NCBI RefSeq assembly: GCF_024448505.1
Contig: NZ_JAMOHV010000016.1
Location: 1-64,000 of the forward strand
Direction of reading: 5' to 3'
From: Stutzerimonas degradans
Lineage (GTDB): Bacteria > Pseudomonadota > Gammaproteobacteria > Pseudomonadales > Pseudomonadaceae
DNA: 64,000 nucleotides
A program made the position numbers and the translations under genes. The notes beneath the pieces are model-generated. The model did no database searches and was not told where the DNA came from. It saw nothing but the letters and a program-made list of their open reading frames with translations. How positions within the stretch are numbered: the first letter of the stretch is position 1; each line of letters opens with the position of its first letter. Positions 35,795 through 44,210 of this stretch are shown here, piece after piece.

Positions 35795-37282
35795 CTAGAC
35801 GCCGGCAGCCTCGCCTTCACGTGCGGCGCAGACGCGGTTACGTCCATCCTGCTTGGCGTCGTAGAGCGCACCGTCGGCCCTAGCCAGCAACGGCTGGAGG
35901 TCGTCGCGGCCAGCCGCCGAACTCGCCAGGCCGATGCTCACGGTCAGGACGATCGGGCCGACCGAGGTCGGGATCGGCGCTTCGGCGACTGCACGCCGAA
36001 TTTTCTCCGCTACGGACAACGCGCCCTCGAGATCCGTGCTCGGCAACGCGATGGCGAACTCCTCACCGCCGAGCCGGCCGAGCAGGTCGTGCGCGCGAAG
36101 CACCCGAGAGCAGGTCGCCGTGAACGCCGTGAGCACTTCATCACCTATCGGATGACCGTAGGTGTCATTGATGCGCTTGAAGTGATCGATATCGAGCATC
36201 AGCAGGCTGACATCCTCACCATGCCGCCGCGCCCGGGAAAGCTCCGCTTCGCAACCGGCCAAGAACGAGCGGCGGCTGCTGACACCCGTGAGCACGTCGG
36301 TGTTGGCCAGCTGCGTCATCTGCTCGTGGGCCTCGCGCAGCCTGGCGGTATTGCGGAAATGTCGGCGGCTGAACGCATATATCAGCAGCGCGACTGCCAG
36401 CAGCAGCAGGGAAATGATGCTTGCCGAAACGATCAGCAGCTTGCGATGTTCCTCGAACCCCGCCATGAAATCCTTCGGCGACAGCAGTACGAGCACCAGG
36501 ACGCCCTCGTCCTCCAGGCGCCGATAGGCACCGAGGTGGTACTCGCCATCGAGCCAACTGACACCCTCGTAGTAGCCAACCCGAGCGCCATCGACGAAGT
36601 AGGGCTTGTCCTCGGGTAGTTTGAAGCGCCCGTAGCGACCGGGAATGGGCGCGCCGGAGGCGATGGCGCGGATGCTGCGGTCAGTGCCCAGCAGCACGAT
36701 GCTGCCATTGGCACCGACGTCGATCTGCTGGAAGTAGTCGGAAAACAGATCGGCCGGCACGGACAGCACCAGCACACCGGCGAATTTCCCGCCATCGAAG
36801 ATCGGCCGGGTGAACTGGATCGACCACCGATGCGACAGCCGCCCGAGCACCGGTTTGCTGATGAACAGCCGATCGGTCTGCGGATTGTCGCGGTGTACGC
36901 GAAAGTGCTCGCGATCGCTGAGGTCGATCGGCTTGCTGATCGGCGCGAGATTGGAAAACACCAGTTGGCCGCTTGCATCGATCACGCCCAACTGCGAGAC
37001 GAAGCTGCCATAGGCCTGCAGCTCCTCCTTCACGTGATTCTGAAAGTCGTCCGGCTGTTCGAGCACGTCCTCGCGCATATCCAGCAGCACGATATCCATC
37101 AAGCGGATGGTGCTGCGCACATGCGCCTCGAAGGCAGTCGCCAGGTTCATCGCATCCTTGCGCGCGGCCGCTCCGGCCAATGCACGCTCATGCCGGATCT
37201 CGCCCAGCACGAACGCCCACATCGGCACCAGCGCAAGCAGCAGCATGGTCGATGCTAGAAACCCGGCTGCTCTGTCTTTCAA
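35795..37282 (-). CDS. Membrane diguanylate cyclase with periplasmic PDC/dCache sensor
   Basis: A 495-residue protein: an N-terminal membrane helix (FLASTMLLLALVPMWAFVLG), a periplasmic Cache-like sensor of about 250 residues (SQLGVIDASGQLVFSNL, SDREHFRVHR, VLSVPADLFSDYFQQIDVG), a second membrane helix (LIVSASIISLLLLAVALLI) and a GGDEF domain. The active site is GGEEF at 405-409, so it should make cyclic di-GMP. The inhibitory site RxxD is present five residues upstream (RAHD). The start appears to be TTG at 37280-37282 with GGAG eight bases away. Confidence 0.92.
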   Translation of the reverse strand: MKDRAAGFLASTMLLLALVPMWAFVLGEIRHERALAGAAARKDAMNLATAFEAHVRSTIRLMDIVLLDMREDVLEQPDDFQNHVKEELQAYGSFVSQLGVIDASGQLVFSNLAPISKPIDLSDREHFRVHRDNPQTDRLFISKPVLGRLSHRWSIQFTRPIFDGGKFAGVLVLSVPADLFSDYFQQIDVGANGSIVLLGTDRSIRAIASGAPIPGRYGRFKLPEDKPYFVDGARVGYYEGVSWLDGEYHLGAYRRLEDEGVLVLVLLSPKDFMAGFEEHRKLLIVSASIISLLLLAVALLIYAFSRRHFRNTARLREAHEQMTQLANTDVLTGVSSRRSFLAGCEAELSRARRHGEDVSLLMLDIDHFKRINDTYGHPIGDEVLTAFTATCSRVLRAHDLLGRLGGEEFAIALPSTDLEGALSVAEKIRRAVAEAPIPTSVGPIVLTVSIGLASSAAGRDDLQPLLARADGALYDAKQDGRNRVCAAREGEAAGV

Positions 37283-37455
37283 CGCTTTGCTCCGCTCGCG
37301 CCACGCCCCACATGGCAGGCATTCTCGTGACTCTACGACGCGCGACGACCTCGGCCGGCCACAAAATAATGCGCAATGGCCATCATTGAAGGAGGCGGTG
37401 TGCGAGGCGCCCGTCAGCCGCTACCCTGTGGTCGGTTCAACTCTGCAAGCTGGCG

Positions 37456-38376
37456 GTGAACGTGGACAGGTTTCAGGAAATGAAGGTGTTGGTCGCGGTT
37501 GCGGAGGCGGCCAGCTTCGCCGGCGGCGCCCGGCTGCTGGGCATGTCGCCGCCAAGCGTGACGCGGGTGATTGCCGGCCTGGAAAACCGCCTGGGCACCC
37601 TGCTGCTGGCACGCAGTACGCGCAGCCTGCGCCTGACCGAAGCGGGCCGGCGTTATGTCGAGGACTGCAAGCGCATCCTGCTCGACCTCGAAGAAGCCGA
37701 AGAGCTGGCGGCCGGCAGCGCGGTTCGCGTCCGCGGCAACCTGACGGTGACGGCGCCGGTGATGTTTGGCGAGCTGTTCCTCATACCGCTGATCACCGAG
37801 TACCTGGCGGCTCAGCCCGAGGTGACGCTCAACGCCGTGCTGGTGGATCGCGTGGTGAACATTGTCGATGAGGGCGTGGATGTCGCCGTCCGTATCGGCG
37901 AACTGCCGCAGAGCAGCCTGCAAGCCATCAAGGTCGGGCATATCCGGCCGGTGATATGCGCCTCGCCAGGCTTTCTCGAACGCGTCGGCCGACCGCGACA
38001 ACCGGAGGACGTGCTGACGCTGCCGACGGTGATGTCGTCGACCAGCACCCTGCTCACCGACTGGCAGTTCAGGGTCGGCGACCGTGCCATCGCCCTGCAT
38101 CCCGAACCGCGCCTGACGGTCAGCTCCAATCAGGCGGCGATCAATGCGGCGCGCCTGGGCTGGGGACTCACGCGGGTGCTGTCCTACCAGGCCGCCGAGT
38201 GGGTGGCCAAGGGCGAGTTGGAGATCGTCCTCGAGGCATTCCAGACCCCGGCGCTGCCGGTGCATGTGCTGTATCAGGGAGGCAACCGGGTTCCCGCCAA
38301 GGTGCGTACCTTCGTCGATCACTGCGCCAGCCGATTCCTCGCCGACCCGGCACTGCAGGCCATGCCGGTAACCTGA
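37456..38376 (+). CDS. LysR-family transcriptional regulator
   Basis: A 306-residue LysR regulator. Residues 1-65 hold the winged helix (VAEAASFAGGARLLGMSPPSVTRVIAGLE, LLLARSTRSLRLTEAG), followed by the ligand-binding domain. It belongs to the CrgA-like subgroup with the GNLTVTAPVMFGELFLIPLI segment. The GTG at 37456 is used here, but the GTG at 37462, giving (M)DRFQEMKVLV, is equally plausible. It is followed after two bases by a second LysR gene on the same strand. Confidence 0.88.
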   Translation: MNVDRFQEMKVLVAVAEAASFAGGARLLGMSPPSVTRVIAGLENRLGTLLLARSTRSLRLTEAGRRYVEDCKRILLDLEEAEELAAGSAVRVRGNLTVTAPVMFGELFLIPLITEYLAAQPEVTLNAVLVDRVVNIVDEGVDVAVRIGELPQSSLQAIKVGHIRPVICASPGFLERVGRPRQPEDVLTLPTVMSSTSTLLTDWQFRVGDRAIALHPEPRLTVSSNQAAINAARLGWGLTRVLSYQAAEWVAKGELEIVLEAFQTPALPVHVLYQGGNRVPAKVRTFVDHCASRFLADPALQAMPVT

Positions 38377-38378
38377 CC

Positions 38379-39284
38379 GTGAGTCGATATCGCCAGGTAC
38401 AGACCTTCGCGGCCGTGGCACAGGCTGGCAGCCTGGCCGCCGCGGCGCGCCAGCTGGGACAGTCGCCGGCAACCGTCATGCGCACCATTGCCGCGCTGGA
38501 GGCGCGCCTGCAGACCAGCCTGCTGATGCGCGGACCGCGCGGCGTCGCGCTGAGCCCTGCTGGCGAGCAGTTCGCACAAAGCTGCCGGCTCGTCCTGGAG
38601 CAAACGGCGCAGGCCGAGCGCTCCGCCGCCGGCATGCATGCCAGCCCCGACGGGCAGTTGACGGTGGCCTTGCCGCTGCTGATGGATCTGCAGGTATTCA
38701 CACCCATCGCCGTGGCCTACCTGAACGCCTTTCCTGACGTGCGGCTGGATATCCGCGCCTGCGAAGGCGTGCCCAAACTGCTCAAGGAAGGCATCGATAT
38801 AGCGCTGGTTCTCGGCCAGTTACCCAACTCATCGGAGTTCGCCGTGCCGCTGGGCGCCGTCAGGCCGATTGTCTGCGCCTCACCCGCCTATCTCGGCAAA
38901 TGGGGTCGACCGTCGACGCCCGAAGACCTCAAAGCACATCGCGCGGTGGCCACGAATGCGGCGGGCTACGACGCGCACTGGCATTTCCGCTGTGGCCGTT
39001 CCATCCGCTCGGTAAAACCCACGCCGGCCCTCACCTGCACCACCCAGCGGGCGGCCATCCATGCGGCCACCCTGGGGCTGGGGTTGATTCGCTGCATGAG
39101 TTACGAAGCCCACGACGAACTGCGGCGTGGCCTGCTGGAGCCGGTACTGAGCGCGTTTGCCGGTCCCGACGTACCGGTGCAGCTGATCTACCGCCATGGC
39201 CGCCGCGCCGAGGCGCGCGTGCGAACCTTCATCGACTTCGCGGCGCCGCAGCTTCGCGCCCATCCCGCCTTCCAAGCGCGCTGA
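38379..39284 (+). CDS. LysR-family transcriptional regulator, second in tandem
   Basis: A 301-residue LysR protein beginning with GTG (VSRYRQVQTFAAVAQAGSLA). The helix-turn-helix region is AAARQLGQSPATVMRTIAALEARL and the effector domain follows (DGQLTVALPLLMDLQVFTPI). It is a diverged paralogue of the gene before it, with matching segments such as VRPIVCASPAYLGKWGRPSTPEDL against IRPVICASPGFLERVGRPRQPED. The two-base gap implies a shared transcript. The next gene, a GST, is a plausible target. Confidence 0.87.
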   Translation: MSRYRQVQTFAAVAQAGSLAAAARQLGQSPATVMRTIAALEARLQTSLLMRGPRGVALSPAGEQFAQSCRLVLEQTAQAERSAAGMHASPDGQLTVALPLLMDLQVFTPIAVAYLNAFPDVRLDIRACEGVPKLLKEGIDIALVLGQLPNSSEFAVPLGAVRPIVCASPAYLGKWGRPSTPEDLKAHRAVATNAAGYDAHWHFRCGRSIRSVKPTPALTCTTQRAAIHAATLGLGLIRCMSYEAHDELRRGLLEPVLSAFAGPDVPVQLIYRHGRRAEARVRTFIDFAAPQLRAHPAFQAR

Positions 39285-39447
39285 TCGAGCGTTCTTCCGC
39301 CGCGCCGCGCCTGGCGTTATTCCAGAAAACGAAATTATGGATTGCGCCGCATGGTGATTCTGCTCAACCCGGCGAGGGCGCAGCATGGCTCTGCCAGCGC
39401 AGATTGCCGCTGCGCCCCCCCCTTGAATCCATTGCGGAGCCAGCACC

Positions 39448-40074
39448 ATGTCTCAGCCGATCAAACTCTACCGTCACCCGCTTTCAGGGCATGCCCACCG
39501 CGTCGAACTGATGCTTTCGCTGCTGCAGCTCCCCTATGAGCTGGTGTCTGTCGACCTGGCCAACGGCGAACACAAATCTGCCGAGTTCCTCGCCATCAAC
39601 GCCTTCGGCCAAGTGCCGGTCATCGACGACAACGGCACCTTCATCAGCGACTCCAACGCGATTCTGGTCTACCTCGCCAAGCGCTACGGCGGCGACAGCT
39701 GGCAGCCGCAGGACGCGCTCGCCGAAGCGCGCATCCAGCGCTGGTTGTCGGTGGCCGCCGGCCAGGTGGCCTACGGCCCGGCGGCGGCGCGACTGATCAC
39801 CGTGTTCGGTGCGTCATTCAATGCCGAAGAGGTCATCGCTCGCGCCCACACGCTGCTCAAGGTTATGGACGCCGAACTGGCCCACAGCCCCTTCCTGGCC
39901 GGCGCCAAACCGAGCATCGCCGACGTCTCCAACTACAGCTACATCGCCCATGCGCCGGAGGGCAACGTCTCGCTCGAGCCCTACCCCAATGTGCGCGCCT
40001 GGCTGCAACGCATCGAGGCCCTGCCCGGCTTCGTACCCATGCAGCGCACCGTCATAGGTTTGCAAGCCGCCTGA
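39448..40074 (+). CDS. Glutathione S-transferase
   Basis: A 208-residue GST. The thioredoxin-like N-terminal domain carries [23 protein letters not shown], the cis-proline motif GQVPVIDD and the glutathione-binding [12 protein letters not shown]; the helical C-terminal domain ends with [16 protein letters not shown] and [16 protein letters not shown]. It probably conjugates or reduces small electrophiles. The serine of HPLSGHAHR may activate glutathione. The gene has its own ATG with GCGGAG upstream and ends at a hairpin terminator. Confidence 0.92.
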   Translation: MSQPIKLYRHPLSGHAHRVELMLSLLQLPYELVSVDLANGEHKSAEFLAINAFGQVPVIDDNGTFISDSNAILVYLAKRYGGDSWQPQDALAEARIQRWLSVAAGQVAYGPAAARLITVFGASFNAEEVIARAHTLLKVMDAELAHSPFLAGAKPSIADVSNYSYIAHAPEGNVSLEPYPNVRAWLQRIEALPGFVPMQRTVIGLQAA

Positions 40075-40086
40075 GTAAGTACCGGA

Positions 40087-40109
40087 CTGCCGGGCCTTCC
40101 GGCAGTTTT
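40087..40109 (+). terminator. Rho-independent terminator after the GST gene
   Basis: CTGCCGG and CCGGCAG form a 7-bp stem with a 5-base loop and a TTTT tail. It stands 12 bases after the GST stop and 15 bases before the next start, so it may attenuate read-through into the oxidoreductase gene. Confidence 0.7.
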
Positions 40110-40124
40110 CGAGGAGCGTGAGTC

Positions 40125-42173
40125 ATGGATCATCTGCCAGGACACCCGGCGTCGCCCTGGCATGCCGGTGAGAGAGCGCTGCAGGAGCGCTTCAACGTAG
40201 CCGAACGGTTGGCCGTACTCGGGCGGCAAGTCATCCGCGATTACATGCCTGAGCAGCACCGCGAGTTCTTCCAGCAGTTGCCGTTCATGGTGGTCGGCGC
40301 GGTGGACGCCGATAATCGTCCTTGGGCCACCCTGCTCGAAGGGCCGGAAGGCTTTGTCACCTCCGCCGACCCGCAGCACCTGTTTCTGGCGGCGCACGCC
40401 GACCCGCAAGACCCGGCAGCTGCCGGGCTGCGGGCAGGCCAGGCGATCGGCCTGCTCGGCATCGAGCTGCATACGCGCCGGCGCAATCGCATGAACGGCG
40501 TGATCCGGCGCGTAGCGGCCGATGGCTTTGAGGTGATGGTCGAGCAGTCCTACGGCAACTGCCCGAAGTACATTCAGGAGCGCTCCTATGCCCGCGTGCC
40601 GCCCCCGGCAGACGGCATCGCGCCGCGCCAGGATTTCAGCACGCTGGACGAACGCACCCGCGCGCTCATCCGTGCCGCCGACACCTTCTTCGTCGCCAGC
40701 TACGTCGCGCGTGACCGCAAGGCGCGCGCCGTGGACGTCTCTCATCGCGGCGGCCGTGCCGGTTTCATCAAGGTTGAAGGCAACCGCCTGACCATCCCCG
40801 ATTACGCCGGCAACCGGTTCTTCAACACCTTGGGCAACCTGCAGACCAATCCGGTCGCGGGCTTGCTGTTCATCGACTTCACCACTGGCGACCTGCTGCA
40901 ACTCACCGGCCGCACCGAACTGCTGCTGGACAGCCCCTCGCTCGACGCCTTCGAGGGCGCCGAGCGGCTCTGGGCCTTTGAAGTCGAGCAGGCAGTGCTG
41001 CGCCCGGGCGCGCTGACGATCCGCTGGCAGTTTCACGGCTACGCCCCCACCAGCCTGGCAACCGGCACCTGGGCGGAAGCCGACCGGCACCTGCATCAGC
41101 AAGCACAACACCGGCAGTGGCAGTCATGGCGGGTCACCCATGTACAACAGGAGAGCCGCGACATCCGCTCGTTCTTCCTCGAGCCGCCGGACGGCGCTGT
41201 CGTGCCATTCGCCGCGGGCCAGCACCTGCCGATCCGCATCCACACCGCCGAGGGCGATGCCCTGCTCAGAACCTACAGCGTTTCCAGTGCACCGTCGGAC
41301 GGCTACATCCGTATCAGCGTCAAGCGGCAAGGCCGGGCCTCCGCGCATCTGCATGACAAGCTGCGGGCGGGCGATCTGCTCGAGGTACGACCGCCGCTGG
41401 GCAGCTTTACCCTCCAAGAAGACAGCGAACGGCCAGTGGTATTGCTGGGCGCCGGTGTCGGCATCACACCGCTGATCTCGATGGCCCGAGCGCTGGTGGC
41501 GCAGAACCGGCAGCGGCGCAAGGCGCATGCGATTCACCTGTTCCAGAGCGCCAGAACCCTGGCCGACCTGCCCTTCCAGACAGAACTCACCGAACTGCAA
41601 CAACGCTCGAACGGGCTGCTGCACATCCACCGCGCGCTGAGCATCCCCGGCTCGGCGCAGCCGGAGCGCGATTACCAGATGGCGGGCCGCCTGGATTTCG
41701 CGCAGGTCAAGGCGCGACTGCCGCTGGATGATTACGACTTCTACCTGTGCGGCCCGGCGGGCTTTCTCCAGGACATGTACGACGGCCTGCGCAGCGTGAA
41801 CATCCCGGACCAGCGCATCCATGCCGAGGCATTCGGCCCATCGGCCTTGCGGCGCGCCGAAACCGGGCGGCCGCCGGCCCAGTCCCTTGCAGCCAGCGCA
41901 TCGGTGCCGGTGCACTTTCGCGCATCAGCCACCGAAGCACACTGGACACCCGACAGCGGCAGCCTGCTGGAACTGGCGGAAAGCCGCGGCCTGAACCCCG
42001 AGTTCAGCTGCCGTGGCGGCTCCTGCGGTACCTGCAGCACCCGGCTGATCAGCGGCAGCGTGCATTACCCCACCCCACCGGCACTGATGCCCGCCAGCGA
42101 TCAGGTGCTGATCTGCTGCGCGGTACCGGCGCAATCGGAGGGCGATCCCCAACCCCTGGTTCTCGATCTCTGA
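40125..42173 (+). CDS. Three-domain PNPOx-like / ferredoxin-reductase / 2Fe-2S oxidoreductase
   Basis: A 682-residue fusion. Residues about 40-300 are two pyridoxamine-phosphate-oxidase-like split barrels (FMVVGAVDADNRPWATLLEG, then FFVASYVARDRKARAVDVSHRGG). Residues about 340-580 are a ferredoxin-NADP reductase module with FAD motif R382-T-Y-S and the nucleotide loop GAGVGITPL from 442, and YLCGPAGF. The last 80 residues are a plant-type ferredoxin with Cys629, Cys634, Cys637 and Cys664/665. It should pass electrons from NAD(P)H through FAD and FeS to an FMN barrel. Substrate unknown. It has a GAGGAG ribosome-binding site. Confidence 0.9.
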   Translation: MDHLPGHPASPWHAGERALQERFNVAERLAVLGRQVIRDYMPEQHREFFQQLPFMVVGAVDADNRPWATLLEGPEGFVTSADPQHLFLAAHADPQDPAAAGLRAGQAIGLLGIELHTRRRNRMNGVIRRVAADGFEVMVEQSYGNCPKYIQERSYARVPPPADGIAPRQDFSTLDERTRALIRAADTFFVASYVARDRKARAVDVSHRGGRAGFIKVEGNRLTIPDYAGNRFFNTLGNLQTNPVAGLLFIDFTTGDLLQLTGRTELLLDSPSLDAFEGAERLWAFEVEQAVLRPGALTIRWQFHGYAPTSLATGTWAEADRHLHQQAQHRQWQSWRVTHVQQESRDIRSFFLEPPDGAVVPFAAGQHLPIRIHTAEGDALLRTYSVSSAPSDGYIRISVKRQGRASAHLHDKLRAGDLLEVRPPLGSFTLQEDSERPVVLLGAGVGITPLISMARALVAQNRQRRKAHAIHLFQSARTLADLPFQTELTELQQRSNGLLHIHRALSIPGSAQPERDYQMAGRLDFAQVKARLPLDDYDFYLCGPAGFLQDMYDGLRSVNIPDQRIHAEAFGPSALRRAETGRPPAQSLAASASVPVHFRASATEAHWTPDSGSLLELAESRGLNPEFSCRGGSCGTCSTRLISGSVHYPTPPALMPASDQVLICCAVPAQSEGDPQPLVLDL

Positions 42174-42273
42174 GGTGACCGGCGCAACTTCCTCGCCGCC
42201 CAGGGCGTTCTCTCCCGACCGCCAGCCGCGAAGCCGCCATGCCATTGTGCGACTCACCTGCCACCGCAAAGGC

Positions 42274-42672
42274 TCAATGCGCCGGCTCCAGAATGGGCGC
42301 ACCGGCGTCCTTGAGCAGAAACACCAGGAACCGGGCGGGCTCGGTGGAGCTGGCATTGCGCCCGACCGTGTGGATGTCGTCCGGCCCCTCGTAGAAGGCC
42401 TGCCCGGCGCTCAGCGTGACCGGCTCGCCACCGCGCACGCCCATCACGATCGAGCCCTCCAGCACGTAGATGAACCCGTGGGCGTCGTGCCGGTGCACCG
42501 GGTCGCCGCCACCCGGCGGGTAGGTCACCTCGATAACCATCGTTTCCTTGCCGGGATATTCTGCAAGGGCCTTGCTCATCAGGGTGTCAACCTCCACCGG
42601 TGGCGCTGACGGCTGCGCGCTGACGGAGCAGGCGGCCAACATCAATGACGCAAAGATTGTGGAATGCTGCAT
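42274..42672 (-). CDS. Small cupin-domain lipoprotein
   Basis: A 132-residue cupin. The ATG at 42670-42672 has GAGG upstream and gives MQHSTIFASLMLAACSVSAQ, where LAAC is a lipobox, so it is probably lipid-anchored after signal peptidase II. The mature part has the two cupin motifs: GGGDPVHRHDAHGFIYVLEG with metal-binding histidines, and the weaker PDDIHTVGRNAS. Function unknown. It lies 72 bases past the CMD-like gene on the same strand. Confidence 0.85.
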   Translation of the reverse strand: MQHSTIFASLMLAACSVSAQPSAPPVEVDTLMSKALAEYPGKETMVIEVTYPPGGGDPVHRHDAHGFIYVLEGSIVMGVRGGEPVTLSAGQAFYEGPDDIHTVGRNASSTEPARFLVFLLKDAGAPILEPAH

Positions 42673-42744
42673 GGCGGGCCTCATGTTCTGGAAAAGAGGA
42701 AATGTGTGGGCACCGAACGCACCCACACGCGCGTCGATGGCGGG

Positions 42745-43224
42745 TCAGAACAGTCCGGACTTGTCCACGCCAAATGCCTTGTCATAGGTGCCGGGCACGA
42801 CCCGGAAACCGACGTTGACCCGATTCCAGGCATTGATCGCCATGACCTGGAAGGTCAGGTCGGACAGCTCCTTCTCCGAGAATTGCGTACGTACGCGCTC
42901 ATAGAGGTCGTCGGGCACCCCTTGGGCGGAAAGCTGGGTGAGACTTTCCGCCCAAGCCAGCGCCGCACGCTCGCGCGGGCTGAACAGCGTCGATTCGCGC
43001 CACGTCGCGACATGGTGCAGTCGCAGCGCCCGCTCGCCATGCTGGGTGGCTTCCTTGACGTGCATGTCGACGCAGAACGCGCAGGCATTGAGCTGCGACA
43101 CGCGCAGGTCCACGAGCTCGCGGATCGATTGCTCGATGGCAGATTGTTTGAGTAGAAGGCTGAACTCGACGAACTTCTTGAACAGCTCCGGAGATTGCGT
43201 CTGGTAGTCGATGCGTTGAGTCAT
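42745..43224 (-). CDS. Carboxymuconolactone decarboxylase/AhpD-family protein
   Basis: A 159-residue AhpD-like protein beginning MTQRIDYQTQSPELFKKF. The redox CxxC motif is in NACAFCVDMHVKEA, with the downstream histidine, and ALAWAESLTQL is typical of the peroxidase-like subgroup. It probably protects against peroxides or alkyl electrophiles rather than acting on carboxymuconolactone. It is flanked by a cupin lipoprotein and an NmrA-like oxidoreductase on the same strand, a combination common in small stress-response operons. Confidence 0.92.
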   Translation of the reverse strand: MTQRIDYQTQSPELFKKFVEFSLLLKQSAIEQSIRELVDLRVSQLNACAFCVDMHVKEATQHGERALRLHHVATWRESTLFSPRERAALAWAESLTQLSAQGVPDDLYERVRTQFSEKELSDLTFQVMAINAWNRVNVGFRVVPGTYDKAFGVDKSGLF

Positions 43225-43270
43225 GGCTGAAACCTCGATAGGCGATGTTGCGTTGGGTCTTTTGGGATAG

Positions 43271-44023
43271 TCAGGCGCGCTGCGCGCGGCTAAGCCAGTT
43301 GTGGAAGCGTGTCGGCCCGAGGCGCGGATGTGCGCCGGGCAGCAGCGAGCGGTCAGACAGCTGGCTGCCGAAATAGCGCGCATGTACGTCGGCGATGACC
43401 TGGCGGCGGTCGTCCTGTGCCACCAGGAACTTGCGCGCGATCTCGTCGATCGGAAAACAGTCGGGGCCGGCAATTTCCAGGGTGCTGTTCAGTGGCGCAC
43501 CAACGGCCAGGTCGGCCAGCAGGGCCGAGACATCATCGGCAGCGATAGGCTGCATCAGCGCCGGCGACAGCCGCGCCACCTCACCATCGATATTTGCGTC
43601 GATGATGCTGCCGATGAACTCGAAGAACTGCGTGGCCCGCACGATGGTGTAGGGAATCCGGGACGCCTTGATCAGCGTCTCCTGAGCGACCTTTGCCCGG
43701 AAATAACCACTTTGAGGAAGCCGATCGGTACCGACCACGGAGAGCGCGAGGTGGTGCTCCACACCAGCGTCGACTTCGGCGGCGAGCAGGTTACGGCCGG
43801 AAGTCTCGAAGAACTCCAGGGCGGCGCGGTCCTCAAACGACGGCGAATTAGCGACATCCACCACCACCTGCGCCCCCGCCAGCGCCTGCGCCAGGCCCGC
43901 CGCCGTGACCGTGTCGACGCCGGTACGGGGTGAAGCTGCAACGACCTCGTGCCCGTCGAGACGCAGCCTGCCTACAATGTTCGCCCCGATAAGGCCGCTT
44001 CCGCCAATCACGACTATTTTCAT
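43271..44023 (-). CDS. NmrA-like NAD(P)-binding protein
   Basis: A 250-residue atypical short-chain dehydrogenase with MKIVVIGGSGLIGANIVGRL as the nucleotide-binding loop, LALSVVGTDRLPQSGYFRAK in the middle and IPYTIVRATQFFEFI near the substrate pocket. The Tyr-x3-Lys motif is YFRAK. Such proteins are quinone or NAD(P)H sensors or reductases. It is divergent from the wHTH-TPR regulator at 44211 and upstream of the AhpD-like gene. Confidence 0.88.
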   Translation of the reverse strand: MKIVVIGGSGLIGANIVGRLRLDGHEVVAASPRTGVDTVTAAGLAQALAGAQVVVDVANSPSFEDRAALEFFETSGRNLLAAEVDAGVEHHLALSVVGTDRLPQSGYFRAKVAQETLIKASRIPYTIVRATQFFEFIGSIIDANIDGEVARLSPALMQPIAADDVSALLADLAVGAPLNSTLEIAGPDCFPIDEIARKFLVAQDDRRQVIADVHARYFGSQLSDRSLLPGAHPRLGPTRFHNWLSRAQRA

Positions 44024-44210
44024 GTTCTGATCCTCGATTGCGGCGCTTATCTTTCGTGCGCCGGTTGAGGTTCAGCATGCGGCCCGAGCTGGCGAATGAC
44101 CTTGCGGAAACCTTGTTTTTCCATGGGGTATTCGTCCAGCTCACCAAAGCCGGTAGCAGCGTCTGTACGCCCGGAGTAGCGCGACGCACAGACCGGACAA
44201 GGAGCGATAA

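Noticed and set aside
37283..37455. Possible small gene between the diguanylate cyclase and the first LysR gene
   Set aside because: The open frames are short, lack ribosome-binding sites and continue into other genes' frames; the 173 bases are best read as a divergent promoter region.
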